NCBI GenBank assembly: GCA_032358165.1
Contig: JAALGY010000008.1
Location: forward strand, 806,001 to 870,000
DNA from: Diplosphaera chodatii
Lineage: Eukaryota > Chlorophyta > Trebouxiophyceae > Prasiolales > Stichococcaceae
Length of the DNA stretch: 64,000 nucleotides
Reading direction: 5' to 3'
The notes under the pieces are model-generated. The model ran no database searches, was not told the DNA's origin, and saw nothing but the letters and a program-made list of their open reading frames with translations. This document shows, in pieces, positions 16,401 through 28,500 of this stretch. Every line of letters begins with the position of its first letter. Position 1 is the first letter of the stretch. The position numbers and the translations under genes were made by a program.

Positions 16401-19400
16401 GTGCGTGAAGATGAACTTGCTTACGTGCATGCAGCCATTCATTGCAATCAGGGATAACCGCCTGTGCTGCTATCACCTTGCGGTTCACTGCACCCGCAAG
16501 CAACCTGCTGCCGACACGTCATCACACTGCCAGCAGGCACTGGAGGAGGAGCAGGCACAGCTGCGTCGGGCGGAGGCACGCGCCGCAGAATCAGCCGCGG
16601 CAGCAGCCCAGCACGGTGACGGCGGGGCCGCTGCGGCCGCGCACAAGGCCGCCGAGGCTGCCGCAGCATTGCGCCACCGGGTCGACGGGCCCCAGGGCCT
16701 GCAGGCCGCCTCTGCACCAGAGGTCAGCTGGTGTGCATGCGACCAGCAGCTTCTTGTTGGCCTTTGGGCGAAGCTCTGCTTCACAGCTGTTGGGCGCCGG
16801 TGGCAGCAGGCCTGGAATGTTGATCGTGGCTTGACCGCAGGACCAGTGGGGCCCTCTGGCAGATGGCCTTGCGGTTGTCGAGTTTGTTCGCGTATTCGGC
16901 AGCATCGTCGGGGTCCAACTAGTTGGCCTGCAGGTACGCAAGCCAGTCACAGCCCTGCAGCGTGTCAGGTTGCATTCGAAAAAGCACAGCAATGGCTCAG
17001 GCGGAGCAAATCCAGAGCGCTCCGTGCACTCGTGCAACACAGGCGTTGAGGGCAGCGGCGAGGTGGCCGCTGGACAACGATGTGCTGCCGCAGCTGTACC
17101 TGTCCCTGCTGCAGTGCCTGCTGCGCGAGCAGGTGAGACGCTTGCTGCAGCAGCACTCCCCCGCAGCGTGGGCAAGTATGGGCATCCCTCCTCACACCAA
17201 GCAGACTGTGCACAGGCAGTGAGGCCCCACGTGGCATGCCCGTGGTCATGCAGGTGTCGACCACCACGGGCGTGTTCAAGAGCCAGTCACGGCGATGGGC
17301 ACGCTGCGTGAACACGGTCACATGGCCTGAGGTGCAATTCTGCGCCAAGTCACCAACACTCCAGCACCCAGCCCCGCACTTGCAGCTGCTGCACCATAAT
17401 GGCGTTCAGCGTTCGTGGCCTCACGCAGCGTTGTGCGATGTGCAGGTGCTGCGGCGGTACCTGCTGTTCTCCCGGGCGCTGGTGGCGGTGCCGCTGGCCG
17501 CGGTGCAGGGCCTCCAGCCGCACCAGCTGGACGACCAGGCCGTGGCGGTGTTTGCCGCCAAGGCGCTGTCGCAGCAGCCCTGGCACAGGTGTGCAGGTCG
17601 AAGGAACCACCAGCAAGCAAGCTTCCTGACGGCATCCGCCAGCCGCCGCCACCTGCGAGCTACGCCATGTCAGCCCGTCCACAAGCCCATGCAAGCTGTA
17701 TGACTTGAGCGCTCCCGGCCGTAGGCTGAGCGGTCCGCTGCATCTGCGGCTTCTGGCGGCGCTGGCTGCGGATGCAACCAACTGCGGCCAGCTGCGCATC
17801 CTGCTCGCTGAGCGGGAGGCACTCCTGGCGTCTCTCACCATTGACCGCCAGAAGGAGGTGTGTGCAGTGTGATTCCGCACTCCAACAGGCGCAATGAGCA
17901 GGCCAACATTCGGTCCTGCTCGCTCCAGATGTGGGGTTATCCGGTGTCCAGGCCGCTGAACGCCGACCACGCAAGGCGTTGGGAACTCGTCTAGTGTCGT
18001 GCAATGATGTGCGCTTGCCGGGCTGCCAGGTCATCGAGGAGAAGAAGCGGTCGAAGGAGGAGGATGTCCTGCGGCGGGAGGAGGAGAAGGCGCTGCGCGA
18101 CAGCCTCGGCCCCGGCGCCTCCAGCGGCCTGCCTGCCGACCTCCTGGTGCGCCCTTTTTCCTAGGGTCAAGGGTTATTCAGAGCTCCCCACCACATGCCT
18201 GTACCCCCACGGTCTCTGGTGTTGCTGCCGTGGGCTGTGTGCATGAGCTCCGTCTGGGGTCCTGGCTATGGTGAGCAAGCTAACTGCTCCACCTGGTGCG
18301 GTGCGCTCAGGTGTTCCGGGGCGACCTCGAGGACCAGGAGGCCCTGGACCAGTGGCACGAGCAGCGGGAGCAGGCGCAGGCCGATGGCCACCGCCTGCCC
18401 AGCGACGACGCCGCCCAGGCAAGCACCTCTCGTGGCCTGACGTTCTGCCCGCGGAGTACAAGGCTGGTGCTTCCTCGCAGCACACCACGGGCTCAGGAGG
18501 CGTCCACACTGTCACCGCCATCATGAACAGCGCATCGTTCTCAGCGCTGCGAGGTCAATGCATCGACACCACTGCAGTTCAAGGGAGATTGTGATGCCCG
18601 CATCATGTCAGATGTCAGTCCAGGATCAGACGGCTGGGTGTCGATTCGATGCCAACAGATGGAGTGTCTGACGTACAGGCGGAGGTGCGGTTGGCGGAGT
18701 TGGCGGAGGAGCGGCAGGGCGTCCAGCGGGCACGGGAGGCGGCGGAGGCGGCGCACGTGGCGGCGGTGGACGCCGCCACCATCCGCGGCGAGGTGCTGGG
18801 CTGCGACCGCGCCGACCGCCACTACTGGTGGTTCCCAGGTGCGTCCAGGGAGTCGAGGTCCTGCACCTGCAGCTGCCGCTCTGCATGGGCTGTTGTGCTG
18901 CCCTCTTACTGGCGGTGCGTGCACTGTGAAGGGGCTGCATGGATCATGTTACCTCACCAGTGTTAACATCTGCTCCTGTGGGATGCACGAGCGCGAGGAC
19001 TGCAGGCAGGTCAACACCCACCGTGTCGATCTGACATACCTCCCAGCATCATCTCGCAGATGAAGCTCCCGGCGCAATCTTCATCGAGGACGGCAGCGGC
19101 CCAGTGGGCGTCATCACCTCGGTGGCGCAGCTGGACGAGCTGCGGGCGCGGCTGAACACGCGGGGTTGCCGCGAGAAGGCGCTTGCGGCGGCCCTGGAGC
19201 GTAGAGCTGACGAGCTGGCTGCTGCGCTGGACGGCGGTGAAGGCGCCCCCGCGCTGGACCTGGCCTCCCTGCCCAGGTCGGCCTTTGGGTAACGTCTATG
19301 TTTCTCGCCACTGGCATACATCCTCATCGTGCTTGCTGCCCGCTGTCAGGCGTCGTTGATCTTGTCCCGCGCTGCATAACGTCCTTCACATGACTGGCTG

Positions 19401-22400
19401 TTGAGAAGGTCGCTCCACCAAAGGAACCAGCCATGTTTGCAGGCCGACGGCTGGAAACGCAGCACAGCAGCCATCCACCCAGGAGCTGAGCAGCGGCGCT
19501 GACGCGGCTGTGATCCGCGGCGCCGCGGACGCTCTAGACAACACACTCGGCCAGCTGTACGACACCTTCCAGAGCACGCTTCCAGGCAGCATGAAGGTAT
19601 GAACGCCCCTGGATGGCCGTCGCACTTGCGATGTGCCTGCTACATCCGACCAACGAAGTCCCACAGATTGTACAGCGTTTCACCAGGCAATGCGAGACGG
19701 GCTGTGCTCCGGGGGAGATCCTGTGCACACCTATGCCTGCAAGCTCCCACTTGCCATACACATGGAGAGTCCTGGCTAACCAGTGGGTGTGGTGTGCAGG
19801 ACTGGCGGAGGAGGTGTCGGGGCGTCGACAGCCTGGCGGAGCTGCGGGGCATGCTGCTAGAGGCCGAGAAGCTGGCGGCGCCGCTGATGGACGGCCTGCC
19901 GCGCAACGCGCACGATGAGGCCATGGACGCCTGGCCGACGGAGCCCGTGGCCCTGCTGCCGCCCCTGCCGCGTGACCTGGTGAGGCAGCAGCACCCTGGG
20001 AACAGTCTGTCCATCGGCGCCTCAGCAGCAGTGGTACACGGCGCACCTTGTGCGTAGTGACATGAAGTCTGTGGCGCCGTGCTTCAAGGAGTTTGTCAGA
20101 TCAGTGTGCGCCTGTTGCAATGAGCAGCATCACAGGGGCGCGGGAGACAGGGCAGTGGCCACGGGGATGCACCCGGCTTGTATAGCCAGTCTAGAATGCT
20201 GAACAGCATGTACCGTGTCATGCTCAGGCGGCGGAGGCGGCGGCGGCCAACGAGACGCGGCAGCAGCGGCGGCTGCAGCGGCACCGGGAGCGGCTCAGGG
20301 AGCTGCGCGACGAGGCGACGGCCAAGGCGGAGGGGCGGCCCTGGCCCCCGCCCGGCGGCACCCCCAAGCGCACCACCCACGGTGCGGCGCAGCCTTTCGA
20401 GCAGAGCACCGCTGGCTGCCAGCAGGCTGCATACAGCATCATGGTGTGTGCCACGAGTCGAGTCGAGTGGACCTGCGGTTGTGAGACAGGGCGCAAACCA
20501 CATCTCTGTCTGGGATGCAGATGACGACTCGGCGTCAGACGATGACGACAAGGGCGGGCGCAACCCCAATGGCAGCGCCCCGCCGCCGCCGCCACTGCAC
20601 CCCGCACACGCCTCGGGCACGCCCCTGTTCGAGCTGCCGCCGCTGCCGGAGATGGACATCTCCGACGCCGAGAAGATGGAGCTCGTGAGTCACAATACAC
20701 TTGTGCAGACCCATTGATCTTTACAGAGGTGTCGGCAGGTCGCCGGTGTTCTGCACCGGTTGCATCCAGTGCTTGCTCATTGTGCAGTGCTGCAATGCTA
20801 GCACAGAAGACTCTCATACGAGGGAAAACCACCTGCAGTGCGGTCTCCTGCTCAAGCTGTACCTCCCGTATGCACACAGGAGTCAACGTAGCCCAGACTG
20901 ACACACCTGCAGCACTGCCGTGTTGCAACCGTGAGCCAGCCCGCTGTTGCGGCTGAGTGCCTGACCAATGGCCACTGCGGTCCTGTCCCCGCACAGAAAG
21001 CGGCGGAGAATGGCGGCGAGCGGGAGCGGCGGCGCCACCCGCCGCGCTGCAGCCTGTGGCGCTCGGCGCGGGAGCGGGCGGTGTGGCTGCACGACGTGCG
21101 CGCCGCCGCCGCCGCCGGCGACGCCCATGCGCTGGCCTACGCCGCCGCGGTGTACTGCGACAGGCGGGCTGCTCCGTTGGTGTTGGGGTTTGGAAGCCAC
21201 TGTTTGGTCCCCCTTCATCTGCAGGTGGTGGCAGGGAGGGGCAGCAGCAGTAACCCAGGACACCGCGCAGCAACTGCTTCACAGGCATGACTCTTGCCGC
21301 TTGCATGCATATTGCCCGGAGCTGGCCAGATCAGCCGGGTATGCCTTGTTCGACACGCTGCAGGTGCCAGCCGCTGGTCGTCAAGGCGCAGAAGCTGGCG
21401 ACGGGGGAGATCAAGCCGCCGCGCGCCAGCGCCCGCATCTACGAGGCCGCGCTGCCCCCAGCAGCGTCGGCGCTGCAGACCGCGGCCCACGCCCACAGCA
21501 ACGGCAGTGGCGCGGCCGCCAACGGTGTGGGGCCCGGGGCGCGGCGGCAGCGCACCAGCTTCACCTCCCTCTCCGCCAGCGCGGCCGCCGGCACCGGCGG
21601 CGGCGGACGCATCCGCGTCAAGCTGGGCGGCGGCGCCGCGGGCAGGGCGGAGCGCCCCGCCACCCCCGACGCCCGGCCCGGCACGCCCGACACCATCAGC
21701 GACCTGCCGTCCTGGGGCGCCCCCGGTCAGTGCCTGCCCCGCTGCCGCGTGTCCCCCACCAGCAGCAGCACACCTGTTCGATGCTGCCCCATCTGGGCCA
21801 TGCCATGCTCCTGCAGCCCGGCATTGCTGCTCCAGCTCGAGGGGTCATCTGCTTTCTGGTACGTCATGCTCTTGCTTGTGGGTGCTCTCGCAGTGGGTAA
21901 CTCTTCTGGCATGATGTGACACCGCAATGCCCTGCAGGCGACCGCAGCAGCTCGCCAGCCGACGATGGCACGGCCGCGACCAGCGGCGCGCCGCCGCCGC
22001 CAAAGCCCGTCACCAAGCTCAAGCTGCACTTTGGCGGCGCTGGCGGCAACCGCGTGTCCAGAGCTGGTGCGCCACTTGAACCCGCTGCCGCTGTTGCCAG
22101 GCTTCGATTGATGACGGGAGCCGCTACAACGGTCCTCTGGTGGCTGACCCCTGCTGAGCCACGATGATGACGGTTCCGCAGGCACGGACAGCCCCGGCGT
22201 GAAGACGGAGCCGGGCCAGGCCGACAGCCCGGCGACAGCCTCGCCTGCGCAGTCGCTAGACCCGCCGCAGCGGCAGGCGCCCCAGCAGCAGCTGCAGCAG
22301 GGGCAGCCGCCGCCCTGGTATGCGCATGATGACAGTGGCGACGGAGCGCTGTTTCCCAAAGTACCGACCAAGAAGCGGAAGCACAAGGGACCAGGAGGCA

Positions 22401-22405
22401 CATAG
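13415..22405 (+). CDS. WAC / HARE-HTH / PHD-finger / WHIM chromatin-remodelling protein
   Basis: A large nuclear protein (~1475 aa) related to WAC proteins of the WSTF/Acf1 type, ISWI-remodeller accessory subunits. Exons: 13415-13527, 13632-13758, 13912-14112, 14193-14315, 14421-14585, 14722-14967, 15175-15528, 15737-15933, 16143-16332, 16537-16722, 17043-17132, 17446-17588, 17725-17857, 18030-18146, 18311-18418, 18679-18838, 19060-19276, 19443-19596, 19800-19979, 20228-20381, 20521-20684, 20997-~21187, 21364-21725, 21938-22066, 22182-22405. WAC (~1-80): MPLLNGAEHPKRLL, YRQRIWTCGATGKSGLTYEE. HARE-HTH (~326-400): ITHLPEV end and WPEARIAKSSIAST. PHD split over exons 7/8: CPRC, CDGC, YHLAC, WHCPRC. 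WHIM-like: LYLSLLQCLLRE (~650) and CDRADRHYWWFP (~878). NLS-like KKRKHK near the end. GC donors follow 16332 and 18418. No DDT domain was recognised. Exons 11 and 22 have uncertain ends. Confidence 0.85.
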
Positions 22406-23603
22406 GTAGTTTGCTTATTGTTGCACATTGTGATAGTCATGGCCAGCGCCACACAGCTCTTTTGCGGGTGGCACGGCCGCAAGAATGCCGCAGAAGATAG
22501 TGCTGCACAGTAAGCGATCTGGTATCGCTGCGGACAGGTGGGATGCAGTGATCACGGTTGCCAGCAACAGGACACTGATCACGCAGAAACTTGAGCTGCT
22601 CACAAATGTCCAGATGGTTTGACTGCTGGCTTTGTTGTGTTTTGCGGGGCCATCGAGATGGTTGGGTAGACACTACGGGATCTGCTTCTGTTCAGTCGCG
22701 TCAGGGTGGGCAGATCGAAGTGTAGCAAGACCTTTCGCTAGCTAGGCAGGCGGGAACCTATCGATTCGAGCGGGCAAGCTTGCACTCGTCAGCTGTTGAA
22801 ATCAGGGAGTCTCTGACACTTTGCACTAGCACGGCTGTCCTCCTCCTCCAGCTTGTACCTGATGCCAGCACGCAGCTGCGTGGCCGAGGCGCCAACCAGT
22901 GCATCAATGTTTCCTGCGCTGGGCATACTGACAGTGCTACATGCACCTCACCAGACCGACTGCCGAAACCACCCAGACACCCATAGCAGGTTAACATCAT
23001 GGATGCAGAAGCTTGGAAATCCCGTACATGTGCCGTACATCATTTGCATGGTTCGATCTTGGGCACTTCTGCCGCCTCCAATATCCTTGTTGAGCGTACT
23101 CGTCGCTTTGGACGTGTCACGCCGAGATTGATTTCTTAGATTGAGATAAGAGCGGCAACAGCGGAGTTGCTGTCACGTTTCGCATATGCATCGACGCCTG
23201 CGGTGCTGCTGAGGGTGCTGATCGTGACTGCCGGTGGTTCAGGAGAAGTTCATGATATGCTGAAGTTGTCACAGAGCACGGTTTGAGATAGCGCTGGGGC
23301 TGCCTGTCGCAACTTGCCAGCAGCTGCACTCTTTACGGAATGCGCTGCCATGCACCACACCCGCAGCGTGAGCCAAAACTGGCAGACCATTCAGCCGCCC
23401 TGTCACGATCACTGAACACAGAGCGGCCGCGACAACAGCTGCGGTATCAAGCTGCCAAACATCGCAGTGGCGTCAGATGCAGAGCGTGAGTGCAATCCCG
23501 TGGCGATGCTGTTGTTCGTGCCCCATCTCGACTCCTGCTGTTCTTGCTGATGCTCCAAAAGGTATGAGATCTGTTCGTCCACTGCAGGACGGCCGGCGTG
23601 CAG
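22406..23603. other. Intergenic region upstream of SAICAR synthetase
   Basis: About 1.2 kb between the WAC gene stop and the first assignable SAICAR synthetase codon. No conserved protein is visible on either strand. It should contain the 3' UTR of the former and promoter plus first exon(s) of the latter. ATGCAGAGC|GTGAGT at 23477-23491 is a possible mini first exon. Confidence 0.45.
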
Positions 23604-25315
23604 GCGATCGAGGTCTCCCAGAGCATCGGTGATGCCGTCATGCGTGGGCTGCGCAACTGCCTCACTCAGACGGACCTGGGCTTGGGGCATTGCACGGTGG
23701 TGAGCTGTGCAGCAACCTCTGTGCACCGTGCTGCAGACTATGCTACACCTGTACACGACCAGCTTGCAGGCAGGCAGCGCATATGCCCATGTGTCCTGCG
23801 GTGCCGGTGCAGGGCAAGGTGCGGGATGTGTATGAGCTGGACGACCGGCTCGTGATCGTGACTACAGATCGCCAAAGCGCCTTTGACCGAATCCTCGCGG
23901 CAGTCCCCTTCAAGGTCTGTCGCCTGCAGCAGCTGGTGGTGATGACTACATGACAGGCGGGTCCCAGTGCACAAATGCATGAGTTTCCAGTGCACCTCAC
24001 CATACCTTGATAGACTTCTGCAGGGGCAGGTGTTGAACCAGACCAGCGCCTGGTGGATGGAAGCCACACAGCACATCGTGCCCAATGCCCTGCTGGCGGT
24101 GCCCGACCCCAATGTGTCCGTCATGCGCAAGTGCAGCGTGTTCCCAGTGGAGTTTGTCGTTCGGGGCTTCATGACAGGTGCTTAGCTGTTGTCGAGACCG
24201 CCTGCTTGATGGGCGTGGCATCACAGCACGATGCTGCTGAACTCATATAGTTACGGGGATGCATTAGTCTTGCTATGCATGCGCCAGGCAGCACAGACAC
24301 ATCGCTGTGGACGCACTACTCGGCTGGTGAGCGGGAGTACTGCGGGAACACCTTCCCCGACGGCATGCTTAAGAACGCCCGCCTGGAGAACAACGTCATC
24401 ACGCCCACAACCAAGGCGGCGACGCACGATGTGCCAATCAGCGCAGCCGAGATCGTACGGCAGGGCCTGATGACGCCAGAGGAGTGGGACGAGGTGGGCG
24501 CCCTTGAGCGTGTGCACAGCAGCAACTGCAGTGCGATGCGGCAGTTGTCATGCACATGATCGTGTTGCAACATGCACACCGGGGATGGGGTTGTGCACTT
24601 GGCTGTCGGCCCTCAGCAGCCTGGACTGCATGTACGCAGGCCAGCACAGCAGCGCTTGCACTGTTCGAGTTTGGGCAGGCGGAGGCAGCCAAGCGGGGTC
24701 TGCTGCTGGTGGACACCAAGTACGAGATGGGGCGGTCGCCCGACGGCAGCGTGGTCCTCGTCGATGAGGTGCACACATGTCTACACTTCTACACTTGGCA
24801 AGGCACCCATTATTCAACGCCTTGATATCGCATGGGCATCCAATCAGTCGAGTCTTGCATCGATCAAGCCAAAGTAATCGGTTCACGATATTGTGTTGGC
24901 TGCTGGGTGCAGATCCACACTCCAGACAGCAGCCGCTACTGGCTGGCGGACTCGTATGCGGAGCGGCACGCCGCGGGCCTGGAACCCATGAGCGTCGACA
25001 AGGAGTTCCTGCGCCTGTGGTTCCGCGAGCACTGCGACCCCTACAAGGATGAGGTGTGCGCCGCGCTCTGCACCGGCTGGAACGCCAGCGTGATGAACAC
25101 GGTTGCCTCAGCTGGCTTATCACATGCAAGATGCTTAGTCCACCGCGGCACGTGGACTACAGGTGCTGCCGGATGCACCCGAGGAGCTGGTGGCGGAGCT
25201 GTCCAGACGGTACATCTGGCTGTACCAGGCAATCACAGGGCTTGACTTCGTTCCGGCGCCACTGGACATGCCTCCGAATGAGCGCATGAAGCAAAACCTG
25301 GGCCAAGTGCTGTGA
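23604..25315 (+). CDS. PUR7: Phosphoribosylaminoimidazole-succinocarboxamide synthase (SAICAR synthetase)
   Basis: This enzyme condenses CAIR with aspartate using ATP (step 8 of IMP synthesis). Exons: 23604-23699, 23813-23914, 24024-24177, 24288-24493, 24640-24768, 24913-25053, 25163-25315. Conserved blocks: [20 protein letters not shown] (substrate/ATP site), [76 protein letters not shown], and a C-terminal helix [10 protein letters not shown]. The stop is TGA at 25313-25315. The start is unresolved: the frame is open to at least 23587 without an obvious ATG. Splicing the ATG mini-exon 23477-23485 to 23604 keeps phase and would give MQSAIEVSQS. In plants this enzyme is plastidic; no clear transit peptide is seen here. 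Confidence 0.9.
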
Positions 25316-25470
25316 CAACTTTGACCAAACTCAGCCGCCCTGCGAGCAGCACAGATGCAAATCATGATTGTGTGCATGCTGCATTGGTCAGGATTCGGGT
25401 GTGAAAGGCACTGGTCTGCTTGACATCAGCTGGGAAAGCCATTTCGCCTTGAAGCCTTGCTGGCAGGACT

Positions 25471-25482
25471 AGGGTTTTAGGG
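25471..25482 (+). promoter_or_regulatory. Telo-box-like motif upstream of NDUFS1
   Basis: AGGGTTTTAGGG lies about 76-87 bp before the NDUFS1 ATG. Plant genes for translation and organelle proteins often carry AAACCCTA (telo-box) elements close to the start. The match is visible; function is inferred. Confidence 0.35.
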
Positions 25483-25557
25483 CTCCATCAACATGGACTC
25501 GCATCTTCGACGTCACAGCACACGGTGTTTGCGACAGGGCTAGGAACAGGCGGAACC

Positions 25558-28500
25558 ATGCAGCGCCTGCTGCAGCATGCGGGGCGCAGCGCGCGCTCCG
25601 TCGCGCGCTGCTGTGAGAGCAGTCGCAGTGCCACTGCAGCATTTGCAACGCAGTCTCAGACAGGGCAGACGCCGCAGGACACCATCGAGGTGTTTGTGAA
25701 TGGCGTCTCGACACAGGTGGCCAAGGGCTCCACCGTCATGCAGGCCTGCGACGCGGCTGGCATCGACATTCCCAGGTATGCAGTGCACCTGGTAGCGCAC
25801 ACAACCTTCATATCTGCATGTGCTCTGTGTTCAAGGCGCTGATGCCTTGGGTGGATGCAGCTCGCTCAGGAGCTCTGTTGGCAATGAATGCCAAGGTGCA
25901 TAGCCTCCTATGGCTGCACTTCTTGCGCGTAGCTACCCATCAGCATGGCCTTTGTTTGGTCATCACCTTGACGTAAGGGCGCAACATCCAATGACCTGTT
26001 GGTTCACGCAGATTCTGCTATCACCAGCGGCTCTCCATCGCCGGCAACTGCCGCATGTGCCTGGTGGAGGTTGAGAAGAGCCCCAAGCCGGTAGCATCAT
26101 GCGCCATGCCCGCTGGGCCTGGCATGAAGATCAAGACGGACACCCCGCTGGTCAAGAAGGCACGCGAGGGCGTCATGGAGTTCCTGCTGGTGAGTGTGTC
26201 TGAGTTCGCCAGGAGAAACGTGCCCGTACTATTGCGGCTTTACACCCGGCACTTGCTCCCTGTGCAAACTCGAGGCAGGTGCGCGTCATCAGTGTTCAAC
26301 GAGGCTGTGGTGCGCGTGCAGATCAACCACCCGCTGGATTGCCCCATCTGCGACCAGGGCGGCGAGTGCGACCTGCAGGATCAGTCCATGGTGTTTGGCT
26401 CTGACCGCGGCCGGTTCACAGAGATGAAGCGCAGCGTGCAGGTCAGTATGGGCAGCATGTACACTGGACCATGATGGTTCTGCTTGTTTGTGCAGCTTCA
26501 TGGGCAGTTCTGTGCAAAGCAAGTAAATGAGTCTAATCCCAAGCATGGCGGGTGACCCTCATACAGGACAAGAACCTGGGTCCCCTGGTGAAGACGGTGA
26601 TGACGCGCTGCATCCACTGCACGCGCTGTGTGCGGTTTGCCACGGAGGTCGCAGGTGACTCACGACGCATTGAGTTGCCACCCTGAGCTGCGTGGCCGCT
26701 GTGGCAGTGCATTGCTGCCTCGACTGCAGCTGCTGATGCTGGCAAATCAGGAATACGGGCTTTGCCATGATCACTGCAGGGGTGGAGGACCTCGGCATGA
26801 CTGGGCGCGGCAAGGCCTCCGAGATCGGCACCTACATCGACAAGACGCTCAACAGCGAACTCAGCGGCAATGTGATTGACCTGTGCCCCGTGGGTGCGCT
26901 CACCAGCAAGCCGTACGCGTTCACCGCGCGCAACTGGGAGCTGCGGGGCACGGAGACCATCGACGTGTCGGATGCGCTGGGTGCAAACATCCGTGTGGAT
27001 GTCAGAGGCGCTGAGGTGATCTGGTGCTCGACACACCAGGCCTGGCCTGGCACCATCTGTTGCCTTGAGATCGCATCAAGTTGATCAAGCGCACTATGAA
27101 GACATGCAATATGGTGTCCGGTGCATCATGTAGGTCATGCGCATCCAGCCGCGGCTGAATGAGAATGTCAATGAGGAGTGGCTGGCCGACAAGGGCCGCT
27201 TCCAGTACGATGGGCTCAAGCGGCAGCGGCTGACGGTGCCGCTGGTGAAGGTGAGCATGCCTGCAGCAATGGAAAGGGAACGTCATGAGCTCCCAACTGC
27301 AGCACCAGCGGGTGGCGGTCTGCTCTGCCAGCATTGGCTGATGGTGCGCCACATGGCTGAGTCTATATGCCGGCACTGCACAGGACGAGCATGGCAACCT
27401 GAAGTCGCAGACATGGTCGGAGGCCCTGCAGTTCATCAAGCAGCGGCTGCAGGGCGTGCAGGGCAATCAGATCCGCGGCATCGCCGGCAAGCTTGCTGAC
27501 GCGGAGTCCATGATCGCGCTCAAGGTGCGACCTCGTCGTGTCATGGTGCCACCTGCACGCATCACTGTCATCAAGCGCTCTGCGCATGGTCCATCGCTCG
27601 CATCGCTGGTGCGTCATCATCCTGCTTGTCGCCAGCATGGCTCTGATGCTGGTCTGTCGTGTCCCAACCGCAGGACATGCTGAATGCTCTGGGCAGCGGC
27701 AATCACCTGCATGAGGCGGGCTTTGCTGACCTGGACGCCGACGTGCGCTCCAATTACATCGCCAACACCACCATCCTGGGCCTGGAGAAGGCGGACCTGA
27801 TCCTGATCGTGGGCGCCAACCCGCGTGTGGAGGCACCCGTCTTCAACGCCAGGTGCACTGCTCCTTCTGTCTCAGTCAGGGTGGCTGGCGGCACGGGCGC
27901 CTGTGTCATTCGGTCGAGGATCTAGGTGAGCAGGTGGACCCAGTCATCGTGCCCTCCCGCATGCCTCGGGTCCGCTGGAGCTGACGCCCCACCGGGTGCG
28001 TGCGCAGGATACGCAAGTGCTGGCTGGAGGGGGCGGAGGTGGCGCTGGTGGGGGAGCGGGTGGACCTGACGTACCCGTACGAGCACGTGGGCGAGGGCGC
28101 CGGCGCGCTGGCGGACGGGGCGCTGGCCGAGAAGCTGAAGGCGGCGGAGCGGCCCGCGGTCCTGGTGGGGCCCGGCGTCCTGCGCCGCCCCGACCGCTCG
28201 GCCGTCATGAAGCAGGCACGCCTGACTGGCTGGAGTCAGCGTCGACCTGCTTCCAGCACACACACCTCACGGGCTCCTGCTTGACTTGAGCTGGTGACAA
28301 TGTTTCGCTCACAGTGGGCACCATTGAAGTTAGGTGTGCATGGCTGCCGCTGCAGATCCACCAGCTGGTGGAGGCGGGCGACGTGGTGCGGCCCGACTGG
28401 AACGGGTACAACGTGCTGCACGACGCCGCGTCGCGCGTCGCCGCGCTGGACATCGGCTTCCTGCCCTCGGCCTCAGCCCAGGAGGTGCGTGCCTGTGTCT

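Noticed and set aside
20224..21306. A 360-codon minus-strand open frame antisense to the WAC gene, and a similar 324-codon one at 14386-15360
   Set aside because: Plus-strand exons there are phase-linked and contain family motifs; the antisense frames are by-products of high third-position GC.
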